Below are positions 51,701 to 64,000 of a DNA stretch of 64,000 bases, piece by piece. Made by a program: the position numbers and the translations under genes. Under the pieces are notes generated by a model, which was not told where the DNA came from, did not search any database, and saw only the letters and a list, made by a program, of their open reading frames with translations. Numbering within the stretch: the stretch's first letter is position 1; the number at the start of each line of letters is the position of its first letter. This DNA comes from Aquilaria yunnanensis (lineage: Eukaryota > Streptophyta > Magnoliopsida > Malvales > Thymelaeaceae), in contig CM077600.1 of NCBI GenBank assembly GCA_039654915.1, forward strand, positions 69,015,992 to 69,079,991, in the 5' to 3' direction.

Positions 51701-54700
51701 TGAAATGAAATCAGAACATTCACAACCTCTTTTGAACGAAATGTAAGCATTCACAACTTGTTTGGAATGGTATGGAAACATTCACAACTTCTTTGGAATG
51801 AAGTGGAAACATTCACAACTTGTTTGGAATGAAATGGAAACATTCACAACATGTTTGGAATGACTGGAAACATTCAAAACAAGTTTGGAATGAAATGGAA
51901 ACCTTCCCAACCTATTCGGTGTGAAAATGAAACATTCAAAACTTATTTGGAACGAAATGGAAACATTCACAACTTGTTTGGAATGAAATGCAAACATTCA
52001 CAACTAGTTCGGAATGAAATGGAAGCATTCCCAACCTGTTTCGAATGAAAATGAAAGATTCTAAAGTTGATTGGAATGAAATCAGAACATTCACAACTTG
52101 TGTTGAATGAAATGTAAGCATTCATAACTTGTTTGGAACGATATGGAAACATTCACAACTTGTTTGGAATGAATGGAAAAATTCACAACTTGTTCGGAAT
52201 GAAATGGAAACAATCACAACTTGTTTGGAATGAAATGGAAACATTCACAACGTGTTTGGAGTGAAATGGAAACATTGACAACTTGTTTGGAACGAAATCG
52301 AAATATTCCCAACTAATTTGGAATGAAATGGAAACATTCCCAACCTATTTGGAATGAAAATGAAACAATCAAAAGTTGTTTGGAATGAAATGGAAACATT
52401 CATAATTTGTTTCGAATGAAATGGAAGCATTAACAACTTGTTTTGGAATGAAATGGAAACATTCACAACTTGTTTAGAATGATTTGGAAACTTTCACAAC
52501 GTGTTTGGAATGAAATTGAAACATTCACAACATGTTTGGAAGTAACTGGAAACATTCACAACTAGTTTGGAATGAAATGGAAACATTCCAAATCTGTTCG
52601 AAGTGAAAATGAAACATTCAAAACTTCTTTGGAATGAAATGGAAACATTCACAACTTGTTGGGAATGAAATGGAAACATTAACAACTTGTTCGGAATGAA
52701 ATGGAAGCATTCCCAACGTGTTTGGAATGAACTGGAAACATTCACAACTAGTTTGGAAAGAAATGGAAACATTCCCAACCTGTTCCTAGTGAAAATCAAA
52801 CATTCAAAACATGTTTGGAATGGTATGGAAACATTCACAACTTGTTTGGAATGAAAAGGAAACATTGACAACCTATTTTGAATGAAATGGAAACATTCAC
52901 AACTAGTTCGAAATGAAATGGAAGCATTCCAACCTGTTTGGAATGAAAATGAAACATTCAAAACTTGTTTGAAATGAAATCAGAAAATTCACAACTTCTT
53001 TTGAATGAAATGTAAGCATTCACAACTTGTTTGGAATGAAGTGGAAACATTCACAACTTGTTTGGAATGAAATGGAAACATTCATAACATGTTTGGAATG
53101 ACTGGAAAGATTCACAACTAGTTTGGAATGAACTGGAAACCTTCCTAACCTATTCGGTGTGAAAATGAAACATTCAAAACTCGTTTGGAATGAAATGGAA
53201 ACATTCACAACCTGTTTGGAATGAAATGGAAACATTCACAACTAGTTCGGAATGAAATGGAAGCATTCCCAACCTGTTTAAAATGAAAACGAAACATTCC
53301 AAACTTGTTTGGAATGAAATCAGAACATTCACAACTTGTGTTGAATGAAATGTAAGCATTCATAACTTGTTTGGAACAATATGGAAACACTCACAACTTG
53401 TTTGGAATGAATTGGAAACATTCACAACTTGTTCGGAATGAAATGGAAACATTCACAACTTGTTTGGTATGAAATGGAAACATTCACAAAGTGTTTGGAA
53501 TGAAATGGAAACATTCACTACGTGTTTGGAACGAAATGGAAACATTCATAACCTGTTTGGAATGAAATGGAAACATTCACAACTAGTTTGGAATGAAATG
53601 GAAACATTCCAAATCTGTTCGAAGTGAAAATGAAACATTCAAAACTTCTTTGGAATGAAATGGAAACATTCACAACTTGTTGGGAATGAAATGGAAACAT
53701 TAACAACTTGTTCGGAATGAAATGGAAGCATTCCCAACGTGTTTGGAATGAACTGGAAACATTCACAACTAGTTTGGAAAGAAATGGAAACATTCCCAAC
53801 CTGTTCCTAGTGAAAATCAAACATTCAAAACATGTTTGGAATGGTATGGAAACATTCACAACTTGTTTGGAATGAAAAGGAAACATTGACAACCTATTTT
53901 GAATGAAATGGAAACATTCACAACTAGTTCGAAATGAAATGGAAGCATTCCAACCTGTTTGGAATGAAAATGAAACATTCAAAACTTGTTTGAAATGAAA
54001 TCAGAAAATTCACAACTTCTTTTGAATGAAATGTAAGCATTCACAACTTGTTTGGAATGAAGTGGAAACATTCACAACTTGTTTGGAATGAAATGGAAAC
54101 ATTCATAACATGTTTGGAATGACTGGAAAGATTAACAACTAGTTTGGAATGAACTGGAAACCTTCCTAACCTATTCGGTGTGAAAATGAAACATTCAAAA
54201 CTCGTTTGGAATGAAATGGAAACATTCACAACCTGTTTGGAATGAAATGGAAACATTCACAACTAGTTCGGAATGAAATGGAAGCATTCCCAACCTGTTT
54301 AAAATGAAAATGAAACATTCCAAACTTTTTTGGAATGAAATCAGAACATTCACAACTTGTGTTGAATGAAATGTAAGCATTCATAACTTGTTTGGAACAA
54401 TATGGAAACACTCACAACTTGTTTGGAATGAATTGGAAACATTCACAACTTGTTCGGAATGAAATGGAAACATTCACAACTTGTTTGGTATGAAATGGAA
54501 ACATTCACAACGTGTTTGGAATGAAATGGAAACATTCACAACTAGTTTGGAATGAAATGGAAACATTCCAAAGCTGTTCGAAGTGAAAATGAAACATTCA
54601 AAACTTCTTTGGAATGAAATGGAAACATTCACAACTTGTTGGGAATGAAATGGAAACATTAACAACTTGTTCGGAATGAAATGGAAGCATTCCCAACGTG

Positions 54701-56464
54701 TTTGGAATGAACTGGAAACATTCACAACTAGTTTGGAAAGAAATGGAAACATTCCCAACCTGTTCAAAGTGAAAATCAAACATTCAAAACTTGTTTGGAA
54801 TGGTATGGAAACATTCACAACTTGTTTGGAATGAAATGGAAACATGGACAACCTGTTTTGAATGAAACGGAAACATTCACAACTAGTTCGGAATGAAATG
54901 CAAGCATTCCCAACCTGTTTGGAATGAGAATGAAACATTTGAAACTTGTTTGGAATGAAAAGGAAACATTCACAACTTGTTTGGAATGAAATAGAAGCAT
55001 TAACAACTTGTTTGGAACGAAATGGAAATATTCACAACTAGTTTGGAATGAAATGGAAACATTCCCAACCTATTTGGAATGAAAATGAAACAATCAAAAC
55101 TTGTTTGGAATGAAATGGAAACATTCATCTTTTGTTTCGAATGAAATGCAAGCATTAACAACTTGTTTGGAATGAAATGGAAACATTCACAACTTCTTTG
55201 GAATGATATGGAAACTTTCACAATGTGTTTGGAATGAAATTGAAACATTCACAACAAGTTTGTAAGTAACTGAAAACATTCACAACTAGTTTGGAATGAA
55301 ATGGAAACATTCCAAACCTGTTCGAAGTGAAAGTGAAAGATTCAAAAACTTCTTTGGAATGAAATGGAAACATTCATTACTTGTTGGGAATGAATTGGGA
55401 ACAATAACAACTAGTTCAGAATGAAATGGAGGCATTCCCAATGTGTTTGGAATGAACTGGAAACATTCACACCTAGTTTGGACAGAAATGGAAACATTCC
55501 CAACCTGTTCATAGTTAAAATCAAACATTCAAAACTTGTTTGGAATGGTATGGAAACATTCACAACTTGTTTGGGATGAAATGGAAACATTGACAACCTG
55601 TTTTGAATGAAATGGAAACATTCACAACTAGTTCGGAAAGAAATGGAAGCATTCCCAACCTGTTTGGAATGAAAATGAAACATTCAAAACTTGTTTGAAA
55701 TGAAATCAGAACATTCACAACTAGTTTTGAAAGAAATGGAAACATTCCCAACCTGTTCATAGTGAAAATCAAACATTCAAAACTTGTTCGGAATGGTATG
55801 GAAACATTCACAACTTGTTTGGGACGAAATGGAAACATTGACAACCTGTTTTGAATGAAATGGAAACATTCACAACTAGTTCGGAATTAAATGGAAGCAT
55901 TCCCAACCTGTTTGGAATGAAAATGAAACATTCAAAACTTGTTTGAAATGAAATCAAAACATTCACAACTTCTTTGGAATGGTATGGAAACATTCACAAC
56001 TTGTTTGGAATGAGTGGAAGCATTCACAACTTGTTTGGAATGAAATATGGAAACATTCACAACATGTTTGGAATGACTGGAAACATTCACAACTAGTTTG
56101 GAATGAAATGGAAACCTTCCCAACCTATTCGGTGTGAAAATGAAACATTCAAAACCTGTTTGGAAGGAAACGGAAACATTCACAACTTGTTTGGAATGAA
56201 ATGGAAACATTAACAACTAGTTCGGAATGAAATGGAAGCATTCCAAGCCTGTTTGGAATGAAAATGAAACATTCAAAACATGTTTGGAATGAAATCAGAA
56301 CATTCGCAACTTGTGTTGAATGAAATGTAAGCATTCATAACTTGTTTGGAAGGATATTGAAACATTCACAACTTGTTTGGAATGAATTGGAAACATTCAC
56401 AACTTGTTTGGAATGAATTGGAAACATTCACAACTTGCTCGGAATGAAATGGAAACCTTCACAA
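48756..56464. repeat. 31-bp satellite, irregular higher-order block
   Basis: About 248 monomers in the same orientation as the left block. The marker CTGTTCGAAG occurs at 49712, 51076, 52594, 53615, 54574 and 55318, so unit lengths are 1364, 1518, 1021, 959 and 744 bp, close to multiples of 31 (44, 49, 33, 31, 24). The two neighbouring units starting near 52494 and 53515 are almost identical over about 1 kb. Open frames in this block are by-products of the repeat and not genes. Confidence 0.96.
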
Positions 56465-59400
56465 CCTGTTGGGAAAGAAATTGAAACATTCACAACTTGT
56501 TTGGAATGAGATGGAAACATTCACAACTAGTTTGGAATGAGATGGAAACATTCACAACTAGTTTGGAATGACATGGAAGCTTTCACAACTTGTTTGGAAT
56601 GAAAATGAAACATTCACAACTTGCTTGGAATGAAATGAAAAAAATCACAAGTAGTTTGGAATGAAATTGAAAACAATCACAACTTGTTTAGAATGAAATG
56701 GAAACATTCACAACATGTTTGGAATGAATTGGAAACATTCACAACTCATTTCGAATGAAATGGAAACATTCACAACTTGTTAGGAATGGAGTGGAAACTT
56801 TCACAACTTGTTGGGAATGAAATTGAAACACTCACAACCAGTTTGGAATGAAGTGGAAACAACCACAACTAGTTTGGATTGAGTTAGAAACATTAACAAC
56901 GTGTTTGGAATGAAATGGAAACATTCACAACCTGTTCGGAAAAAGGTGGAAACTTTCACTACTTGTTTGGAATGAAATTGAAAGATTCAAACTTGTTAGG
57001 AATGAAGTGGAAACCTTAACAACCTGTTGGGAAAGAAATTGAAACATTCACAACTTGTTTGGAATAAAATGGAAACATTCACAACTAGTTTGGAATGAGA
57101 TGGAAACATTCACAACTAGTTTGGAATGAAATGGAAGCTTTCACAACTTGTTTGGAATGAAAATGAAAACATTCACAACTTGTTTGGAATGAAATGAAAA
57201 AAATCACAAGTAGTTTGGAATGAAAGTGAAAACAATCACAACTTGTTTAGAATGAACTGGAAACATTCACAACATGTTTGGAATGAATTGGAAACATTCA
57301 CAACTCATTTCGAATGAAATGGAAACATTCACAACTTGTTTGGAAAGAAATTGAAACATTCACAACTTGCTTAGAATGAAATGTAAACATTCACAACTTT
57401 GTTTGGAATGAAAAGGAAAACTTTCACAAGTAGTTTGGAAAGAAATGTAAACTTTCACAACATGGTTGGCATGAAATTGAAACATTCACAACTTGTTTGG
57501 AACGAAATGGAAGCATTCACAAGTAGTTTGGAACAAAATGGAAACATTCACGAGTTTGGAATGAAATTGAAACAATCACAACTTCTTTGGAATTAGCTGG
57601 AAACTGTGAGAACTTGTTCGGAATGAAATTGAAACATTCACAAGTTGTTTGAGATGAAATAGAAACAATTACAACCAGTTTGGAATGAAATGGAAACTTT
57701 CAAAAGTTGTTTTGAATGAAATTGAAATCTTCAAAACTTGTTTGGAATGAAACGGAAACATTCACAACTAGTTTGGAATGAAACAGAAACATTCACAACT
57801 AGTTTGGAACGTAATTGAAACATTCACAACTTGTTTGGAATGAAATGAAAAAAATCACAAGTAGTTTGGAATGAGATTGAAAACAATCACAACTTGTTTA
57901 GAATGAAATGGAAACATTCACAACATGTTTGGAATGAATTGGAAACATTCACAGCTCATTTCGAATGAAATGGAAACATTCACAACTTGTTAGGAATGGA
58001 GTGGAAACTTTCACAACTTGTTGGGAATGAAATTGAAACACTCACAACCAGTTTGGAATGAAGTGGAAACAACCACAACTAGTTTGGATTGAGTTAGAAA
58101 CATTCACAACGTGTTTGGAATGAAATGGAAACATTCACAACCTGTTCGGAAAAAGGTGGAAACTTTCACTACTTGTTTGGAATGAAATTGAAAGATTCAA
58201 ACTTGTTAGGAATGAAGTGGAAACCTTCACAACCTGTTGGGAAAGAAATTGAAACATTCACAACTTGTTTGGAATGAAATGGAAACATTCACAACTAGTT
58301 TGGAATGAAATGGAAGCTTTCACAACTTGTTTGGAATGAAAATGAAAACATTCACAACTTGTTTGGAATGAAATGAAAAAAATCACAAGTAGTTTGGAAT
58401 GAAAGTGAAAACAATCACAACTTGTTTAGAATGAAATGGAAACATTCACAACATGTTTGGAATGAATTGGAAACATTCACAACTCATTTCGAATGAAATG
58501 GAAACATTCACAACTTGTTTGGAAAGAAATTGAAACATTCACAACTTGTTTAGAATGAAATGTAAACATTCACAACTTTGTTTGGAATGAAATGGAAAAC
58601 ATTCACAAGTAGTTTGGAAAGAAATGTAAACTTTCACAACATGGTTGGAATGAAATTGAAACATTCACAACTTGTTTGGAACGAAATGGAAGCATTCACG
58701 ATTAGTTTGGAACAAAATGGAAACATTCACAACGAGGTTGGAATGAAATTGAAACAATCACAACTTCTTTGGAATTAGCTGGAAACTGTGAGAACTAGTT
58801 CGGAATGAAATTGAAACATTCACAAGTTGTTTGAGATGAAATAGAAACAATTACAACCAGTTTGGAATGAAATGGAAACTTTCAAAAGTTGTTTTGAATG
58901 AAATTGAAATCTTCAAAACTTGTTTGGAATGAAACGGAAACATTCACAACTAGTTTGGAATGAAACAGAAACATTCACAACTAGTTTGGAACGTAATTGA
59001 AACATTCACAACTTGTTTGGAATGAAATGAAAAAAATCACAAGTAGTTTGGAATGAGATTGAAAACAATCACAACTTGTTTAGAATGAAATGGAAACATT
59101 CACAACATGTTTGGAATGAATTGGAAACAGTCACAGCTCATTTCGAATGAAATGGAAACATTCACAACTTGTTAGGAATGGAGTGGAAACTTTCACAACT
59201 TGTTGGGAATGAAATTGAAACACTCACAACCAGTTTGGAATGAAGTGGAAACAACCACAACTAGTTTGGATTGAGTTAGAAACATTCACAACGTGTTTGG
59301 AACGAAATGGAAACATTCACAACCTGTTCGGAAAAAGGTGGAAACTTTCACTACTTGTTTGGAATGAAATTGAAAGATTCAAACTTGTTAGGAATGAAGT

Positions 59401-62400
59401 GGAAACCTTCACAACCTGTTGGGAAAGAAATTGAAACATTCACAACTTGTTTGGAATGAAATGGAAACATTCACAACTAGTTTGGAATGAGATGGAAACA
59501 TTCACAACTAGTTTGGAATGAAATGGAAGCTTTCACAACTTGTTTGGAATGAAAACGAAAACATTCACAACTTGTTTGGAATGAAATGAAAAAAATCACA
59601 AGTAGTTTGGAATGAAAGTGAAAACAATCACAACTTGTTTAGAATGAAATGGAAACATTCACAACATGTTTGGAATGAATTGCAAACATTCACAACTCAT
59701 TTCGAATGAAATGGAAACATTCACAACTTGTTTGGAAAGAAATTGAAACATTCACAACTTGTTTAGAATGAAATGTAAACATTCACAACTTTGTTTGGAA
59801 TGAAATGGAAAACATTCACAAGTAGTTTGGAAAGAAATGTAAACTTTCACAACATGGTTGGAATGAAATTGAAACATTCACAACTTGTTTGGAACGAAAT
59901 GGAAGCATTCACAAGTAGTTTGGAACAAAATGGAAACATTCACAACGAGTTTGGAATGAAATTGAAACAATCACAACTTCTTTGGAATTAGCTGGAAACT
60001 GTGAGAACTTGTTCGGAATGAAATTGAAACATTCACAAGTTGTTCGAGATGAAATAGAAACAATTACAACCAGTTTGGAATGAAATGGAAACTTTCAAAA
60101 GTTGTTTTGAATGAAATTGAAATCTTCAAAACTTGTTTGGAATGAAACGGAAACATTCACAACTAGTTTGGAATGAAACAGAAACATTCACAACTAGTTT
60201 GGAACGTAATTGAAACATTCACAACTTGTTTGGAATGAAATGAAAAAAATCACAAGTAGTTTGGAATGAGATTGAAAACAATCACAACTTGTTTAGAATG
60301 AAATGGAAACATTCACAACATGTTTGGAATGAATTGGAAACATTCACAGCTCATTTCGAATGAAATGGAAACATTCACAACTTGTTAGGAATGGAGTGGA
60401 AACTTTCACAACTTGTTGGGAATGAAATTGAAACACTCACAACCAGTTTGGAATGAAGTGGAAACAACCACAACTAGTTTGGATTGAGTTAGAAACATTC
60501 ACAACGTGTTTGGAATGAAATGGAAACATTCACAACCTGTTCGGAAAAAGGTGGAAACTTTCACTACTTGTTTGGAATGAAATTGAAAGATTCAAACTTG
60601 TTAGGAATGAAGTGGAAACCTTCACAACCTGTTGGGAAAGAAATTGAAACATTCACAACTTGTTTGGAATGAAATGGAAACATTCACAACTAGTTTGGAA
60701 TGAGATGGAAACATTCACAAATAGTTTGGAATGAAATGGAAGCTTTCACAACTTGTTTGGAATGAAAATGAAAACATTCACAACTTGTTTGGAATGAAAT
60801 GAAAAAAATCACAAGTAGTTTGGAATGAAAGTGAAAACAATCACAACTTGTTTGGAATGAAGTGGAAACATTCACAACATGTTTGGAATGAATTGGAAAC
60901 ATTCACAACTCATTTCGAATGAAATGGAAACATTCACAACTTGTTTGGAAAGAAATTGAAACATTCACAAATTGTTTAGAATGAAATGTAAACATTCACA
61001 ACTTTGTTTGGAATGAAATGGAAAACATTCACAAGTACTTTGGAAAGAAATGTAAACTTTCACAACATGGTTGGAATGAAATTGAAACATTCACAACTTG
61101 TTTGGAACGAAATGGAAGCATTCACGATTAGTTTGGAACAAAATGGAAACAATCACAACGAGGTTGGAATGAAATTGAAACAATCACAACTTCTTTGGAA
61201 TTAGCTGGAAACTGTGAGAACTTGTTCGGAATGAAATTGAAACATTCACAAGTTGTTTGAGATGAAATAGAAACAATTACAACCAGTTTGGAATGAAATG
61301 GAAACTTTCAAAAGTTGTTTTGAATGAAATTGAAATCTTCAAAACTTGTTTGGAATGAAACGGAAACATTCACAACTAGTTTGGAATGAAACAGAAACAT
61401 TCACAACTAGTTTGGAACGTAATTGAAACATTCACAACTTGTTTGGAATGAAATGAAAAAAATCACAAGTAGTTTGGAATGAGATTGAAAACAATCACAA
61501 CTTGTTTAGAATGAAATGGAAACATTCACAACATGTTTGGAATGAATTGGAAACAGTCACAGCTCATTTCGAATGAAATGGAAACATTCACAACTTGTTA
61601 GGAATGGAGTGGAAACTTTCACAACTTGTTGGGAATGAAATTGAAACACTCACAACCAGTTTGGAATGAAGTGGAAACAACCACAACTAGTTTGGATTGA
61701 GTTAGAAACATTCACAACGTGTTTGGAATGAAATGGAAACATTCACAACCTGTTCGGAAAAAGGTGGAAACTTTCACTACTTGTTTGGAATGAAATTGAA
61801 AGATTCAAACTTGTTAGGAATGAAGTGGAAACCTTCACAACCTGTTGGGAAAGAAATTGAAACATTCACAACTTGTTTGGAATGAAATGGAAACATTCAC
61901 AACTAGTTTGGAGTGAGATGGAAACATTCACAACTAGTTTGGAATGAAATGGAAGCTTTCACAACTTGTTTGGAATGAAAACGAAAACATTCACAACTTG
62001 TTTGGAATGAAATGAAAAAAATCACAAGTAGTTTGGAATGAAAGTGAAAACAATCACAACTTGTTTAGAATGAAATGGAAACATTCACAACATGTTTGGA
62101 ATGAATTGGAAACATTCACAACTCATTTCGAATGAAATGGAAACATTCACAACTTGTTTGGAAAGAAATTGAAACAATCACAACTTGTTTAGAATGAAAT
62201 GTAAACATTCACAACTTTGTTTGGAATGAAATGGAAAACATTCACAAGTAGTTTGGAAAGAAATGTAAACTTTCACAACATGGTTGGAATGAAATTGAAA
62301 CATTCACAACTTGTTTGGAACGAAATGGAAGCATTCACAAGTAGTTTGGAACAAAATGGAAACATTCACAACGAGTTTGGAATGAAATTGAAACAATCAC

Positions 62401-63418
62401 AACTTCTTTGGAATTAGCTGGAAACTGTGAGAACTTGTTCGGAATGAAATTGAAACATTCACAAGTTGTTTGAGATGAAATAGAAACAATTACAACCAGT
62501 TTGGAATGAAATGGAAACTTTCAAAAGTTGTTTTGAATGAAATTGAAATCTTCAAAACTTGTTTGGAATGAAACGGAAACATTCACAACTAGTTTGGAAT
62601 GAAACAGAAACATTCACAACTAGTTTGGAACGTAATTGAAACATTCACAACTTGTTTGGAATGAAATGAAAAAAATCACAAGTAGTTTGGAATGAGATTG
62701 AAAACAATCACAACTTGTTTAGAATGAAATGGAAACATTCACAACATGTTTGGAATGAATTGGAAACAGTCACAGCTCATTTCGAATGAAATGGAAACAT
62801 TCACAACTTGTTAGGAATGGAGTGGAAACTTTCACAACTTGTTGGGAATGAAATTGAAACACTCACAACCAGTTTGGAATGAAGTTGAAACAACCACAAC
62901 TAGTTTGGATTGAGTTAGAAACATTCACAACGTGTTTGGAATGAAATGGAAACATTCACAACCTGTTCGGAAAAAGGTGGAAACTTTCACTACTTGTTTG
63001 GAATGAAATTGAAAGATTCAAACTTGTTAGGAATGAAGTGGAAACCTTCACAACCTGTTGGGAAAGAAATTGAAACATTCACAACTTGTTTGGAATGAAA
63101 TGGAAACATTCACAACTAGTTTGGAATGAGATGGAAACATTCACAACTAGTTTGGAATGAAATGGAAGCTTTCACAACTTGTTTGGAATGAAAATCAAAA
63201 CATTCACAACTTGTTTGGAATGAAATGAAAAAATCACAAGTAGTTTGGAATGAAAGTGAAAACAATCACAACTTGTTTAGAATGAAATGGAAACATTCAC
63301 AACATGTTTGGAATGAATTGGAAACATTCACAACTCATTTCGAATGAAATGGAAACATTCACAACTTGTTTGGAAAGAAATTGAAACATTCACAAATTGT
63401 TTAGAATGAAATGTAAAC
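56465..63418. repeat. 31-bp satellite, regular 1213-bp higher-order repeat
   Basis: Units marked by CCTGTTGGGAAAG start at 56465 (partial, 558 bp), 57023, 58233, 59415, 60628, 61841 and 63054 (partial). Lengths are 1210, 1182, 1213, 1213 and 1213 bp. The 1182-bp unit lacks one monomer. Neighbouring units are nearly identical, while monomers inside a unit differ by many substitutions (for example GAAAAAAATCACAAG, TTTCGAATG variants). This is the classic pattern of a recently amplified higher-order repeat. The base monomer is the same as in the irregular block. Confidence 0.96.
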
Positions 63419-64000
63419 TGATGGCCTAGGTGATATGATCAAAGAAGGCATAACCAGTAATGATAAGGACCCATTGAAGATAACTAGTGGACTATTGACA
63501 AGGGAGAAGGCTAAGGAGCTCACTAGTGCACTTCAAGCTCGGATGTTGACAGATTGGTGATGTTCTGGTAGAAAAATCATATCTTGAGCTAAACAGATCG
63601 GAATTGAGTAATTCTTGATTCATTGGAAAGATAACATCTGGAGCTACAAGTAATATGCAGACCATCAAACCCAGTTTGCACGTTAACGAGGTCCAATTTA
63701 GCTTCAAAGTCGCGATTTACGAGTTATCGCTGGTTCAGAAGCAGTTGCAGTATTTTGGCAATATCTTTCGATTTAGAAGTCCATTTTGTGTGATTCAAGT
63801 GTGGTTTCGAAGCTAAGAAAGAGATCTACAACTTTTATGCTTTGAAAATTGAGAAATCATTGCTGCATCAAGTTCGAATTTCAGCTTGAAGTTGGAGACA
63901 CAAGCCAGAATCACCCAAGAAGGCTATTTTTGAGTTTTTATGGCCAATCTTGTTTTGTAACGTATTTTATTTTATTTTCATATTTATTTACATTATTTAG
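63419..64000 (+). mobile_element. Partial CRM-like LTR at the right edge
   Basis: From 63431 (TGATATGATCAAAG) the sequence follows the LTR of the non-autonomous CRM (40377-40947) with many differences, and runs off the window. Twelve bases (TGATGGCCTAGG, 63419-63430) between satellite and LTR match neither. It may be the 5' LTR of a full element or a solo LTR; the window does not show. Confidence 0.8.

Noticed and set aside
56465..63418. CRISPR-like direct repeats
   Set aside because: Repeats are contiguous with no unique spacers, and the context is plant retrotransposons.

Overview
The window is plant nuclear DNA with no recognisable host gene, rRNA or tRNA gene. It is a tandem satellite array broken up by nested LTR retrotransposons. 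Three things point to a plant centromere or pericentromere. First, about 16.7 kb of a 31-bp tandem repeat is organised into higher-order units. Second, there are several chromoviruses whose gag, integrase C-terminus, initiator-Met primer site and coding/LTR overlap look like the CRM (centromeric retrotransposon) clade. Third, the elements nest inside each other. The species cannot be named from the sequence alone; a flowering plant is certain from the element families.

Layout. Positions 1-22277 hold a CRM-type element on the minus strand (CRM-1) whose gag end runs off the left edge. Its leader is split by a Tat-lineage Ty3/gypsy element (828-20948, minus strand, CTTCT target duplication). The Tat element carries a plus-strand, intron-containing extra gene (2271-4666) and an additional archaeal-type RNase H. 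It is itself interrupted at 4749-15465 by a composite block made of a deleted CRM copy (CRM-2), a Ty1/copia body lacking LTRs, and the 5' end of a different copia copy in the opposite orientation.

Positions 22278-24354 are satellite. At 24354 the array is broken by an old copia solo LTR (TGGAA duplication) and resumes at 48756. A full-length copia element (25504-48625) sits inside this solo LTR. It contains a nearly intact full-length CRM (CRM-3, 30148-37615, minus strand, CAGTG duplication), a non-autonomous CRM derivative (40377-46112, plus strand) and another solo copia LTR (46407-47887, minus strand, AGAAT duplication). From 48756 to 63418 the satellite continues, first with irregular higher-order spacing, then from 56465 as a regular 1213-bp higher-order repeat. 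The window ends in a partial CRM-like LTR (63431-64000).

How the parts relate. CRM-3 supplies the standard Gag-protease-RT-RNase H-integrase polyprotein, now carrying one stop and one frameshift. The non-autonomous element keeps the LTRs, primer site, polypurine tract, Gag N-terminus and polyprotein C-terminus. Its enzymes are replaced by about 500 codons of unrecognised, still open sequence, so it presumably depended on CRM proteins in trans. No coding sequence other than that 949-codon frame is both complete and uninterrupted; most breaks are C-to-T or G-to-A changes, as expected in methylated heterochromatin.
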